The notes beneath the pieces were generated by a model. That model ran no database searches. It was given only the letters and a program-made list of their open reading frames with translations, and had not been told where the DNA came from. A DNA stretch of 64,000 nt from assembly GCA_905221605.1 (NCBI GenBank), contig CAJNDS010002492.1:188001-252000 (forward strand), given 5' to 3'. The DNA is from Symbiodinium natans. Its lineage: Eukaryota > Sar > Dinophyceae > Suessiales > Symbiodiniaceae. Made by a program: the position numbers and the translations under genes. This document shows, one piece after another, positions 46,992 to 56,390 of this stretch (position 1 is its first letter; each line of letters begins with the position of its first letter).

Positions 46992-49900
46992 CCACCCCAA
47001 AAAGGAGTCAGATGCAGACAGCCAGTGATCATTCGGGTCCCCAAACAAATGCTTGTCTACAGCATCTACAGCACTCTTACCTATCTTCTTCCCTTTCTTG
47101 GCGGCTGTGAAGTCGGGGTCGAACTTGATGCTCCACACACCAGTCTTCAAGAACTTGAGAAGGCCGATGCGGCTGTCCATTCTTTTCTTTGTCAAGGCAT
47201 CAGCGAGGTCGTAGTCCGATGCCAGCCAACGAAGTTCACACCCAGCTCTGCTTAGGTTGTCCCGAAGCTGGAACGCCTGCAATGCCGAGCGCATGTTGCT
47301 CAGCCCAAGCAACGGCGACTCATTCAGCTCCACCGCGTCGTAACCTCCTCGGGAGTCCGTGCATAACACTCCCTTCACCTTCAGGACTTGCTTCTCCGTG
47401 AGCTCCACCAAATCGCGACGAAGTTCACGGCGATGTTGTAGTCCTCCGGCCCCATGAAGCTCCGACCATAACAGTCTCGTCCGGAAGTTATGATCTTCCG
47501 CCTCCAAGATCGACTGTACCTCGGCGTCGTTCGATCCAATCGCCTTCCTTTTCACCTTCCAACTGCGCCATGCCAGCAGTGACATCTCGCACACCTGGCC
47601 ACTCAGACATTCAGGTCCTGCAGCCAACGTCACTAAGCCACCGGTTGAATCACCCTTCGGCCGGTTGTTGTGCGCCTGGTCGCCCATGGAGATGAAGACT
47701 ACCTCCGTCCAGTGCTTGGCCTGGGGAAATTTCTTGAACTCCAGCTTTACTGGATTCTGTCTGACTTCTCCCACCATCATCTGTATCTCCCGCGCGGTCT
47801 CCAAGGTTCCGGACGTCACCACTTCTGTGAGAAGAAGGTTGCAGCGGGCTGTTAGCTGAGGTTGGGTTTGTATGGCCACCCACTGGAGTGCTCCCAGCGT
47901 GGTTCGGCAGGCCTCCACTTCTCGTCGTTCTAGAGGACCATTTTGTCGAAGACGATCAGGCTCAATCTCGATGTCCTGAATCGATTCGATGTAATACGAC
48001 TGATCCACCACGATCTTGTTGAAGCCATTCTTGTCCTTGACCGTCGTTACATCAGTTCCAGCATGGCGGTAGGAGTTCTTCTTTGTCATTCCCCACTTGT
48101 AGGCATTGTTGATCTTCTCTTTGATTTCACACCACTCGGCCGAAGTTCCATCGCCAATTCGATGAAAATCATCCACATGACCACCCATACTGCCAATCAC
48201 TTTCGGGTGGTCCTCATCCATGTCGGTCTTTGACAACCAAACCCACAAGCATCGCTCTCCAAGTACCGGTTGCGCTCCAAGCTCTGTCAATCGCTTATGC
48301 AGAGCTAGCCACAGTCCACGAGGTGCCGTCGTGCTGCCGTAGATGTTCCGAAGGATTCTCATAATCCCTTCCGCACCAACATCTAGTGCTTGACGAAGCT
48401 CTTCCACTCCTGTCGTCCACAGCTCCTGATCTGCTTCTGTGGGTTGCGTCTGTAGAAAGGCTGTAGCCAAGTCCAGCCCTTCAAGTTCCCACTGATGGTG
48501 CGCCGCCATGGTGTACAGGAGATTGCGACCAAGACTCGACTGCACAGGGCTCGCAGTCTTGAAGGAAGGATCCAGCAGGCTTGGATGCTGGAACCCTAGT
48601 AGTACGATGCGAGCTTTGGCCTTTCGAGCGCCATCCTTCGTGTGCAACGTCGCCGGGTTCTTCTGGGAATCATCAAGGGCCTCCTGTCGGTCCTCAGGTG
48701 GCACCAGTTTCCATGTCAACACCCAGCGCGCCTTGACGATGCGACTGCTTTCGTAGGCCTTCTTGATCTCCTCATCATCCAAGCACTTCCTCACGGCCTC
48801 ATTCTTCAAGAACGAATCCACCTCCTTTGCCTTTGCCCTCGAGAACAACGGTCGCTCATGTTCGGGTAGACGGCTGATGTTCACCTCGCAGTCCCTCATT
48901 TTCTTCACCATGAAGGCCACCGGGTTCCTTTCCATCATTTTCTGATTGCTCATGTGGTTCTCCAGGTCGAACTCAATTCTGAGGAACTCCTCCACATTGT
49001 CCATCACATTGAAGAGGTCCATTTCCTCCTCTTGCTTCGCCTCCAGCATTAACTGTTCCACCCAATTTTCACCAGCTGCATCAGAACCGCCATTATCTGT
49101 TGTCGAACGAGCTCTCTTCGGTTCCGGCAGTTCGTAATCATTCACATCACCAACATGTTTCGTGGAACTTGAGGAAGTTGTCGTGGCTGTCGTTGTTGGT
49201 TCCTCATCTTCACCATCGTCCACCATCAGTCGCTCTCCCACGGGTTTCGCCACGTAGTCACCCGGTTGGAAGGTGACCTTTCGTCGGGCCCTGCGAAAAG
49301 GCACGACCGTCGTCGTATCATCGGGTGCTTCCGGAAGTCGTGGCATCTCCACCTCATTCTCTCCGGGCTCCTCATCCACCACGTCATAGTACTCACGCTT
49401 CGGCACAATGTCCGCCAGGGATTTCCACATCGATGGATTCTCGGCCCCAGAGGTCTCATACTGAAACCGCTCCACCTCCGTCACTGGCCTCACCGAGTGC
49501 GCCGAGCATCGTAGGAGTTGATTTCCAACCAACACCCAGAGAATGTGTCGTTTTCCTCCAGATTCTTTTTGGTGAGGTAGTACTTCAGAGAACACCACAC
49601 GTCCTGGCCCAATCCAGTGAGGTCTCCCGGACTTTTTGTAGCCGCCACGAGGTCCCTTGCATTGTTCTTGCGGCCAGACTCGTCTCCAGACTTTCACCAA
49701 ATCCAGGGGCTCGTAGTTCCGCAATGGTTGCCGCACAGAGGTGTTGCCAAGCTTCGATAGAACTCGTCGGGCACGTGTCTGGCGTGCCACTTCTTCTGCT
49801 CGCTGGCGAGCCACAACAAGTTGGGCGAAGTCGATCTTGGGGTCCACATGTTGGAACGTGCGCACATCCTCATCGGTGATGTTGTAGTTCCTGCCATAGG

Positions 49901-52900
49901 CCCACTGGAACGCGGAGAAGCCAGCAGTGTACTCGGTGGAGTTCAGCGCGGCGACAGCCAAGTGGAGCGTCACCTCAAGATCCTGATCCATGTTCTCAAG
50001 GTAGATGGCTGAAGCTGTAGATTTGACATCTTGCACTGAGGCTTCCACTGCTCCATGCGCCCAGCTCTCTTTCTCGGCCGTGTAGTGCAGTCCCACATTG
50101 ATGGCCGATGCAAAGGCATGCACTTGCTCCGAAACGTATGGCTTTGCCGAGTCCAGCACAAGGATTCGCGGTTTTGGAAAGGTCGACAGCCAGCGTTCAG
50201 ACACGGCCTTGATCAAATCGCTGCCCGACTCGTTCTTCATCTGCAACAGGTCGTAGATCATGATGGGCTGTATCACTCTCAGTTTTGTAGCCAGGTCTAC
50301 CATGAGGATGAACTTCACCTTCTTCTTGCTTCCAGGTGGCACCCACTCACCAGCATCGACACCCACAGCTTCCCAGGCTTCGTACTGCTGATGCGTCGCT
50401 GCCGGCGGTATCTGGCCCGAACTTGCACCTCCTTGTTTCAGACTGGCACATGCTGGACAGTGGTATCGCTTGGCCACATCAATCTTCCATTGAGGATGAC
50501 CAGCTTCTTGCACGATACGTCCCAGGTTCTTGTTGGATGGGTGACCAGCGGCTTTGTGGAATTTGGCAACCTTGACGGTCCATCGTTCGAGCTCTGCCTT
50601 GGGCACGGGTCCACCGTCGAGAAGCTTTGGTACTTCATCGCCACGAGATTCTGAGGGATCGCCGCGAGATTCTAGGGGATCGCCACGAGATTCTAGGGGA
50701 TATAGATTTCCCCCAGTGAGTGGGAACGCCAGAGCTCGTAGATCCTTGAGTTCTTGTGCATCCCAATGTGGAATGGACCGCGTTGTGAAAGCCGAGATGG
50801 TGATCCGGTATCCAGTCCAAGCTTGCGTTGCATGCCATTGATCAGGATCAAAGATCACCACCTGATTCCTTGTGGAAAGCTCGTAGCCGCTCCAAAGCTG
50901 CCCACCATGCCATCTACTCACCTTCGGTACTCCAGGCGGGGCTTCACCATGTAGCCAAAGTTCCCCGCCGGCGTAGGCACCAACTCCAACCAGGATGTTC
51001 ACGGACTCCTTGAGATTGTGTACATCACGATGGGGCTGAGTCCTTTGGTTGTAGCCGATCATGATGCTGGTCCAGGTCTGGTTCGGCACTCGGGATTTGA
51101 GGAAGGCATTCAGGTAGCGACATGTCCAGGGGTGTTGCCAGGTATGTTTGGTTATCCCATGCAGGCCACCATGTGAGTATGCCCCATACATCTGATAGGT
51201 GACTCCAGCCTGGCTCCCCCGCGATCTCATCGGTCCACGGCTTGTTTTGGCGCCCTGCATCAGAACCAGAATTGCCTCACATCGTTGGAACGAAAAATCC
51301 TGTTCGCCAAGCGCAATCTTTGCCTCAAACTCGGAATTCAGCTCAGCCACAGGTCTGGGGATGCGGCTGACAAGAACATCTTTCTCATCATCTTCATCAG
51401 AGTCCTGAACGCTTTCCCGGGAGAGCAACATTTGAAGATGCCGGCCTGGAACATGTTGCGCCTTCCAGTGACGTGTGATGGCTTGGACCAACTTCCAAGG
51501 GTAGTACGCGGACTTTTCGGTCTCCTGGCCTTCGATGACAGCATGAACATGATTCCCAGGACACACCTTCGCCCTGAAGTTCTTGTGGAACAGCTCGTCC
51601 GTGGTCTTCACCATCCATTTCTTCCTGAGGAAGGCATCACCGGTCGCATTCTTCATGCCATAGTTACAGCCATCAATTCTGCAGGAAAGCCAGGGAACCC
51701 CACGTTGTTCAAGGTCTTGTTGTAGGCCCAGAAGTGCTTCCTCACGCCATCCAGCACAGGGGTATGGCCATTCGAAGTAGATTTGGACATCCTCGATCTC
51801 ATCCACGGTTTCCTTGACGAAGAACCGTACTTCACGAAGGAGCCGTCGTTCTCGACGTCGATACGCCTCCAGCTGCTCCATCTTCTCCGGCGTGTTATAG
51901 TTCACCGTTGTCCAAGCGCACCACTTGGTACATGGCAAAGACAGCCAGATGCGTCGAGGTCGGTGTACTTGACGTAGGGCCTTAAGTCGACACCATGTCT
52001 CCTTCTTGTAGAGGTCGTAACCAGCAGCGAGGTTGATTCGTCTTGGACACAACCCTTGCTCTTGGGCTGCTTCGCTCAACCAGCTGTGAGGTGCACAGGC
52101 TACTTCCCAAAGACCATCGCGTCCATCCAGGTGCAATCCCATGAGGTGGTTGGCCAGCACGGCTGTCATCAGCGTCGCCATCTTCATCACTTGCTTGCCG
52201 GCAAAGAGCGGTAGTTCACCCCTTACTGGCCGCCCCGCTCCATCTCGTATGCCATGGCCAGATTCTGATCCTCGGTCTCGGATGCCAGTTGCCAGCTTCC
52301 CGTCGATGACTCGCCGGTCGTCAGTGGGCTTCCCGAGGTTGTAGTCGGCGTTGGTCGTGTTGTTGCGCGGACTTTCATCCCAGGGTTCTTCACCTCGGAA
52401 ATGGCCGCCATGAGCTGCTCCTCCGCATCGATTTTCCGTTGCATCGCACGACATATAGTCGCTGTTGGCTGAAAGTCGCCCATCAGGGGGTGCAGCTCGG
52501 TCAGCATCCGCCGGACCATCTCGGGGTTCTTCACCATCGTTGTCGCCCCATGTGACCCGCTCCTTGGCACGTAGGACAACCTCAGGTCGCACACTGCGCA
52601 ATGTGTCCATTGGCCGTGGGGGTTCTGCTTGGGGGTGTCCGCCACGTGCCGGTTGTAGCATGGCCACTGCTTTGATGATGCCCGCGGATCTCTCGTGTCG
52701 CCCTCCAGAGCTCTCGACGGATCCAGCGGTCGAGCTTTGGCCTTTGGGGTCTTCTCCTTGATGCCGGTCACCACAATCTTCTCCTGCTCGGGCGCCAGCT
52801 GCCGAGGGGCATATGCCGCCATCAGGCACAGAACGAAAAGAGGAAGTTGTCGAGGATGGGGTTGCTACTGCAGCACCACACATTGAAGCCGACGTGGCTG

Positions 52901-55187
52901 TTGGTGCAGCAGGTTGCGCAAGCTGGCATGCATGCGCATGTTCATACATACTCCACATCCTATCCCTGGCAGCTTGTAACTCTTGCTCATCGAGTTCCTC
53001 GTCCCTGCACGTCATGCTCATCCACAGCGTCCCTAGCTCCAGAAACTGATGTTCAACATGAGCATGACCACGGCTTGCTTGGGGGCGTACAAGTACTTGG
53101 GCATGTCCATCTAGATTTCGCTGGCCATTGGTTAGGTACTCCACAATGTCAAGGGTGTAGTGGCCTTTGGGGCTGACTTGGAGTTGATATATCTCAGGTT
53201 TGGGCTCCTTGGTGTTCATGGCAAGGCCTGTCGCAAAGTCTATCATCATTCCAACACCCTTTCGTCCAAGGTAATCCATGCCAACCAAGACAGGCACGAG
53301 GGCTTGCTTATCGAGTTGAGCTTGGTAATACTCGGCAGGATTGGGAAGGGTGTACAAGGAAAAGTGTCGGGGGCTACCACTAACATCACTCGTGAGATGT
53401 ACTCTGCATAGTGCACGTCCCCACTTCCCATTGCCAAACCTGAAATACGGGCGCGAGGACTGGTCAAGTTCGATGCGGGCTCCCTTGTCCTGAGTGAGAA
53501 CAGCTGCTATCAAATCCTTGATTACCGCCTCAGGTGCCGCGGATGCCGTGGCGCCACAATCGATCATGCCCTGCTGGGGACTCAAGGGCGTAGTGGTTGC
53601 CGACGCCATCTCCATCACATCCGTCAACTCCAGTCCTCCCAGGAAGAGGTCTTGTGCGTAGGCATTCACGGTTCTCAGGCCACTCTCCTTGTTCTTGCCC
53701 TTGCTCTTCCCTTTCCAGATCGCCTGTCCTTCCAGCCACATGCCCTTCTTGGACTTGCCCTTCGCCTTTCCTTTCCCCTTGCCGATGTAGTAGCCGTTGA
53801 AGTCGTCGGCGCTCATGTGGTAGCCGTACTTGGACTTGCCCTTGCTGGGGTGACGGCGGTCCGGGCACTCACGCATGAAGTGGTTGCCGCCACAGATGTA
53901 GCATCGCCCCGAACCACCCATCTGCGCCGTGGCCCCGAAGCCTCTGTCCTTCCGCAAGGCCTGGGTCGCCTTCTGGGCATCGCTCCACGTCCTCTGTGCT
54001 TCCAGGGCCAATGCTTCCGCCATCTTCTCCGCCTTCTGTAGCTCCTGGAGCTTTTCATCGACCACGCCTCCATCATCAGGATGTTCGTTTGCTGCCGCCT
54101 GGTAGTTCTCGTGGTACTGGTAGTCGTCGGTCCACCAGTCGTTCTCGCCCTGGGCATAGTAGCTGTCCATCCACCAGCCATCATCGTCATCCCACCAATC
54201 TTGGTAGTAGGCCTCGTGGTCCTGGTCGTCGTACTCCGCAAAGTGGGCTGAGTAGCCACCACCACCATGATGGCCGCCACCACGCTGCCCAAGCAGCTGC
54301 TCATCCCACAAGCTTTGCAAGGCCGATGCCACAACTTCGTAGTCCAGGCTGTTCTTCGTCGAGCTGAGGATGTCACGCTTCTCCTCGGCACTCAGCCCGG
54401 CGGCTTGCAGTAGCCTCCATCCACGAAGCACGCCCATGATGAACGAGTCCGCCACCGACAGCTCGTCGATGGGTTCCTGGACAGCCGGTGTCTCAGATGG
54501 CACTGGCGTTGCAACTCGCTGTGAACCATCTCGTCGGCTGGGCGATGAACCAGTGGCCGCTCGCTGTTGCGGGGTACGAGGGTCTTCACGATCTCGGTCG
54601 GCTTCACGTCCTTCATCCGCTGCACGTTCACCTTCGGTTGGATCGATGTCTTCGGCGGGTTCTCCGCGCTGGTCCTGGTCATAGTCCTCCTCGCCATTCC
54701 ACTCATCATACCACCAGCTCCACTGTTCTCCGCCGCCATCATCCACCGGTGGCAGGCCAAAGTCTCTCTTCTCTTGGGAGATCCCAAGTTTCTCCTCATG
54801 CAAGCGGATGATCGCCTCCGTGAACTCTTCATGGACCAGAGTCTCCCTTACCAGGAAGTTGCCAATCGACTCGTTTTGGCCTCGGTGGAACGCAAAGTAC
54901 TGCTGGCAGATCGCCGCAGCATTTGGCAGCGTCTTTCTCACCAAGGGACTCGCTGCCAACCGTTGCAAAAAGGCATGGATGCCGCCCGCGTGGTCAAAGG
55001 CCGTCTTGCTCCAGCTCATCGCCAGCAAGCGTGCTGGCCCAGATAACCGGCTCAAGAGCTTTGGTGCGCACTGCCTTCGTTTGTGCAATGGAGTAGCTTG
55101 CACAAACCAAGCAACTTCACGGGTGTAGCGCCGCCACGAGCGTGCGCTCCCGTCCCAGGCAGGCACTGCATGATCACGATCTGACAT
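46917..55187 (-). CDS. Gag-Pol polyprotein of copia retrotransposon 2 with methyltransferase-like and dioxygenase-like domains
   Basis: 2756 residues from the ATG at 55187; the frame is open further upstream into the LTR but has no earlier ATG after its last stop. Gag starts MSDRDHAVPAWDGSARSW; a Trp/Asp/Tyr-rich stretch precedes the zinc knuckle CYICGGNHFMREC (~428). Protease DCGA is at ~543. At ~1000-1200 is a C5-methyltransferase-like domain (WEVACAPHSWLSEAA ~1023, LSLPCTKW ~1082, FEWP). At ~1340-1475 is a 2OG-Fe(II) dioxygenase-like domain (HRD ~1386, AGGELWLHG, H ~1452, R ~1460). Integrase follows with HH-CC zinc and VGVDAGEW (~1606), VLDSAK and GAVEASVQ. Reverse transcriptase has GLDLATAFLQT (~2236) and HVDDF (~2335). 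RNase H (~2500) follows. The last 24 residues are LTR-encoded. Confidence 0.9.
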   Translation of the reverse strand: MSDRDHAVPAWDGSARSWRRYTREVAWFVQATPLHKRRQCAPKLLSRLSGPARLLAMSWSKTAFDHAGGIHAFLQRLAASPLVRKTLPNAAAICQQYFAFHRGQNESIGNFLVRETLVHEEFTEAIIRLHEEKLGISQEKRDFGLPPVDDGGGEQWSWWYDEWNGEEDYDQDQRGEPAEDIDPTEGERAADEGREADRDREDPRTPQQRAATGSSPSRRDGSQRVATPVPSETPAVQEPIDELSVADSFIMGVLRGWRLLQAAGLSAEEKRDILSSTKNSLDYEVVASALQSLWDEQLLGQRGGGHHGGGGYSAHFAEYDDQDHEAYYQDWWDDDDGWWMDSYYAQGENDWWTDDYQYHENYQAAANEHPDDGGVVDEKLQELQKAEKMAEALALEAQRTWSDAQKATQALRKDRGFGATAQMGGSGRCYICGGNHFMRECPDRRHPSKGKSKYGYHMSADDFNGYYIGKGKGKAKGKSKKGMWLEGQAIWKGKSKGKNKESGLRTVNAYAQDLFLGGLELTDVMEMASATTTPLSPQQGMIDCGATASAAPEAVIKDLIAAVLTQDKGARIELDQSSRPYFRFGNGKWGRALCRVHLTSDVSGSPRHFSLYTLPNPAEYYQAQLDKQALVPVLVGMDYLGRKGVGMMIDFATGLAMNTKEPKPEIYQLQVSPKGHYTLDIVEYLTNGQRNLDGHAQVLVRPQASRGHAHVEHQFLELGTLWMSMTCRDEELDEQELQAARDRMWSMYEHAHACQLAQPAAPTATSASMCGAAVATPSSTTSSFRSVPDGGICPSAAGARAGEDCGDRHQGEDPKGQSSTAGSVESSGGRHERSAGIIKAVAMLQPARGGHPQAEPPRPMDTLRSVRPEVVLRAKERVTWGDNDGEEPRDGPADADRAAPPDGRLSANSDYMSCDATENRCGGAAHGGHFRGEEPWDESPRNNTTNADYNLGKPTDDRRVIDGKLATGIRDRGSESGHGIRDGAGRPVRGELPLFAGKQVMKMATLMTAVLANHLMGLHLDGRDGLWEVACAPHSWLSEAAQEQGLCPRRINLAAGYDLYKKETWCRLKALRQVHRPRRIWLSLPCTKWCAWTTVNYNTPEKMEQLEAYRRRERRLLREVRFFVKETVDEIEDVQIYFEWPYPCAGWREEALLGLQQDLEQRGVPWLSCRIDGCNYGMKNATGDAFLRKKWMVKTTDELFHKNFRAKVCPGNHVHAVIEGQETEKSAYYPWKLVQAITRHWKAQHVPGRHLQMLLSRESVQDSDEDDEKDVLVSRIPRPVAELNSEFEAKIALGEQDFSFQRCEAILVLMQGAKTSRGPMRSRGSQAGVTYQMYGAYSHGGLHGITKHTWQHPWTCRYLNAFLKSRVPNQTWTSIMIGYNQRTQPHRDVHNLKESVNILVGVGAYAGGELWLHGEAPPGVPKVSRWHGGQLWSGYELSTRNQVVIFDPDQWHATQAWTGYRITISAFTTRSIPHWDAQELKDLRALAFPLTGGNLYPLESRGDPLESRGDPSESRGDEVPKLLDGGPVPKAELERWTVKVAKFHKAAGHPSNKNLGRIVQEAGHPQWKIDVAKRYHCPACASLKQGGASSGQIPPAATHQQYEAWEAVGVDAGEWVPPGSKKKVKFILMVDLATKLRVIQPIMIYDLLQMKNESGSDLIKAVSERWLSTFPKPRILVLDSAKPYVSEQVHAFASAINVGLHYTAEKESWAHGAVEASVQDVKSTASAIYLENMDQDLEVTLHLAVAALNSTEYTAGFSAFQWAYGRNYNITDEDVRTFQHVDPKIDFAQLVVARQRAEEVARQTRARRVLSKLGNTSVRQPLRNYEPLDLVKVWRRVWPQEQCKGPRGGYKKSGRPHWIGPGRVVFSEVLPHQKESGGKRHILWVLVGNQLLRCSAHSVRPVTEVERFQYETSGAENPSMWKSLADIVPKREYYDVVDEEPGENEVEMPRLPEAPDDTTTVVPFRRARRKVTFQPGDYVAKPVGERLMVDDGEDEEPTTTATTTSSSSTKHVGDVNDYELPEPKRARSTTDNGGSDAAGENWVEQLMLEAKQEEEMDLFNVMDNVEEFLRIEFDLENHMSNQKMMERNPVAFMVKKMRDCEVNISRLPEHERPLFSRAKAKEVDSFLKNEAVRKCLDDEEIKKAYESSRIVKARWVLTWKLVPPEDRQEALDDSQKNPATLHTKDGARKAKARIVLLGFQHPSLLDPSFKTASPVQSSLGRNLLYTMAAHHQWELEGLDLATAFLQTQPTEADQELWTTGVEELRQALDVGAEGIMRILRNIYGSTTAPRGLWLALHKRLTELGAQPVLGERCLWVWLSKTDMDEDHPKVIGSMGGHVDDFHRIGDGTSAEWCEIKEKINNAYKWGMTKKNSYRHAGTDVTTVKDKNGFNKIVVDQSYYIESIQDIEIEPDRLRQNGPLERREVEACRTTLGALQWVAIQTQPQLTARCNLLLTEVVTSGTLETAREIQMMVGEVRQNPVKLEFKKFPQAKHWTEVVFISMGDQAHNNRPKGDSTGGLVTLAAGPECLSGQVCEMSLLAWRSWKVKRKAIGSNDAEVQSILEAEDHNFRTRLLWSELHGAGGLQHRRELRRDLVELTEKQVLKVKGVLCTDSRGGYDAVELNESPLLGLSNMRSALQAFQLRDNLSRAGCELRWLASDYDLADALTKKRMDSRIGLLKFLKTGVWSIKFDPDFTAAKKGKKIGKSAVDAVDKHLFGDPNDHWLSASDSFLGWCNMYSFNQMHTPSPYAASGLRGPS

Positions 55188-55384
55188 CTTGTCCTCCTTC
55201 TGGAAAATTGTAAAGCAAAACGGAAAACACGGAGAAAACTGCCGTGGAGGGGCAGGCGGACAATGGCCGGGTAGATGTGGACAATCTTCACCTCGATGGC
55301 CAAGTCCTAGCACGGCTGTCCACAAAGCCGAAAGCGCCACCAGCAAGACTTGCTTCGGTAGCGTCGTGGTCCTGGAGCGTGACT

Positions 55385-55396
55385 GCTCCGCTACCA
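55385..55396 (-). promoter_or_regulatory. Primer-binding site of retrotransposon 2
   Basis: TGGTAGCGGAGC on the minus strand, one base after the 5' LTR; the same 12-mer as in retrotransposon 1, so both elements use the same initiator-Met-like tRNA primer. Confidence 0.75.
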
Positions 55397-55397
55397 A

Positions 55398-55613
55398 TGC
55401 AGCGGGCGCTGCAATGGTAGGGGCGTATCGGGCTCAACAGGGTCTCCACACTTCAGTGCACCAAGAGCTCCACGCTCTCACACCTTTTCCAACGAGCACG
55501 CAAGCTCGGTCCGATGGCTCAGTGGCAAAGTCAGGTAGCTACGAGGGGCCCCTCAAGCCACTGGCAGCATATGGAGATGGGGTATGCATCTGATTGAAGC
55601 TATACATGTTGCA
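55398..55613 (-). repeat. 5' LTR of retrotransposon 2
   Basis: 216 bp. It contains TGGCTCAGTGG on the plus strand, a match to the tRNA/SINE A-box consensus. Confidence 0.95.
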
Positions 55614-55856
55614 GAATCCCAGCACTATTTGTCCTTAAACAAGTTTCCAACTTTGTGGGGTTTACGGTAGCAGGGTTGCTTGAACATTTTCCTTGGACAC
55701 CTGTCCGAGTTTAGGGTTCGACGGGCTTTTCGGAGTGGGGGTTAACCCCCTCAAGGGCATTGAAACCCCTGCTTTCCCAGATTGATCATGCATCATGGCC
55801 CCCCTGGCAAGGGTAAACGCGCGCAGGCAGCAGATTCCGAGTATGCGCCTTAAGTC

Positions 55857-56280
55857 TCACAGGTGAGCGAGGCTGAAGGAGCTAAGGTCTGCGTTGGTTC
55901 CAAGTTCTTTGCATACTGCACAAACTTGTCGATACATGAGAAGGCCACTTAAGAGCTGATAAACCACAACATGCCGCAAGCACCGCACCTGCAACCTTGA
56001 ATCCGACTCCAGTGCTGCAGACCACACCATTTTCCAAAGTATTAGGGGTATAATATTTAGGGGCCTTATTGATTAGAATAGGGTCTGGGGGTTCTTATAG
56101 TATTATCATAGGGGACCAGAAGGGAATACTACTAGTCATTGTTCCGACCCCTATATTACCCCTGATTGGCACTCATCTTCCACAACTGCGCTGCCTCCTC
56201 GGTCTTCCCTTCGGCTTCATCCTTTGCTTTGGCTTTGGCAGCCAGTATGGCAGCTCTCTTCACTGGATCCTGCGATCAGA
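55857..56280 (-). CDS. Last exons of an unknown protein around an introner
   Basis: Minus strand. The upstream exon (from about 56280, after a CGCAG acceptor) reads DPVKRAAILAAKAKAKDEAE then GKTEEAAQLWKM. After the element at about 56041-56170 an open frame reads WKMVWSAALESDSRLQVRCL then RHVVVYQLLSGLLMYRQ, ending in TGA at 55857. WKM occurs on both sides, as expected from a target duplication, so the joined protein would read LWKMVWSA. No family recognised. Confidence 0.45.
56041..56170. mobile_element. Introner-like element, ATAGGGGTC family
   Basis: Left AGTATTAGGGGTATAATATT and right reversed AGTGCCAATCAGGGGTAATA ends, with inner TAGGGGCC / TAGGGGTCGG. Flanking TGGAAGATG and TGGAAAATG (minus strand) may be a 9-bp duplication. 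Confidence 0.5.
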
Positions 56281-56359
56281 GCGCGGGGAGACACCGCCAA
56301 AGGCTTCACAGCTCACACTGCTGACAACAAGAATTCCTTGCCGCTCATACTAACCCCCA

Positions 56360-56390
<31 letters not shown>

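Larger units (their letters stand above)
46776..55613 (-). mobile_element. Complete Ty1/copia LTR retrotransposon 2
   Basis: 8,838 bp with 216-bp LTRs (46776-46991, 55398-55613) in which I see no difference. The LTRs have TG…CA ends and are flanked by the 5-bp duplication GAATC (46771-46775, 55614-55618). The element reads on the minus strand. Primer-binding site at 55385-55396; a purine-rich run ending GGGGTGG borders the 3' LTR at 46992. One intact ORF ends inside the 3' LTR. Recent insertion. Confidence 0.95.

Noticed and set aside
55395-55397. TTG at the LTR border as the start codon of polyprotein 2
   Set aside because: It is not ATG; the first good ATG is at 55187, where a typical gag N-terminus (MSDRDHAVPAWDG) begins.
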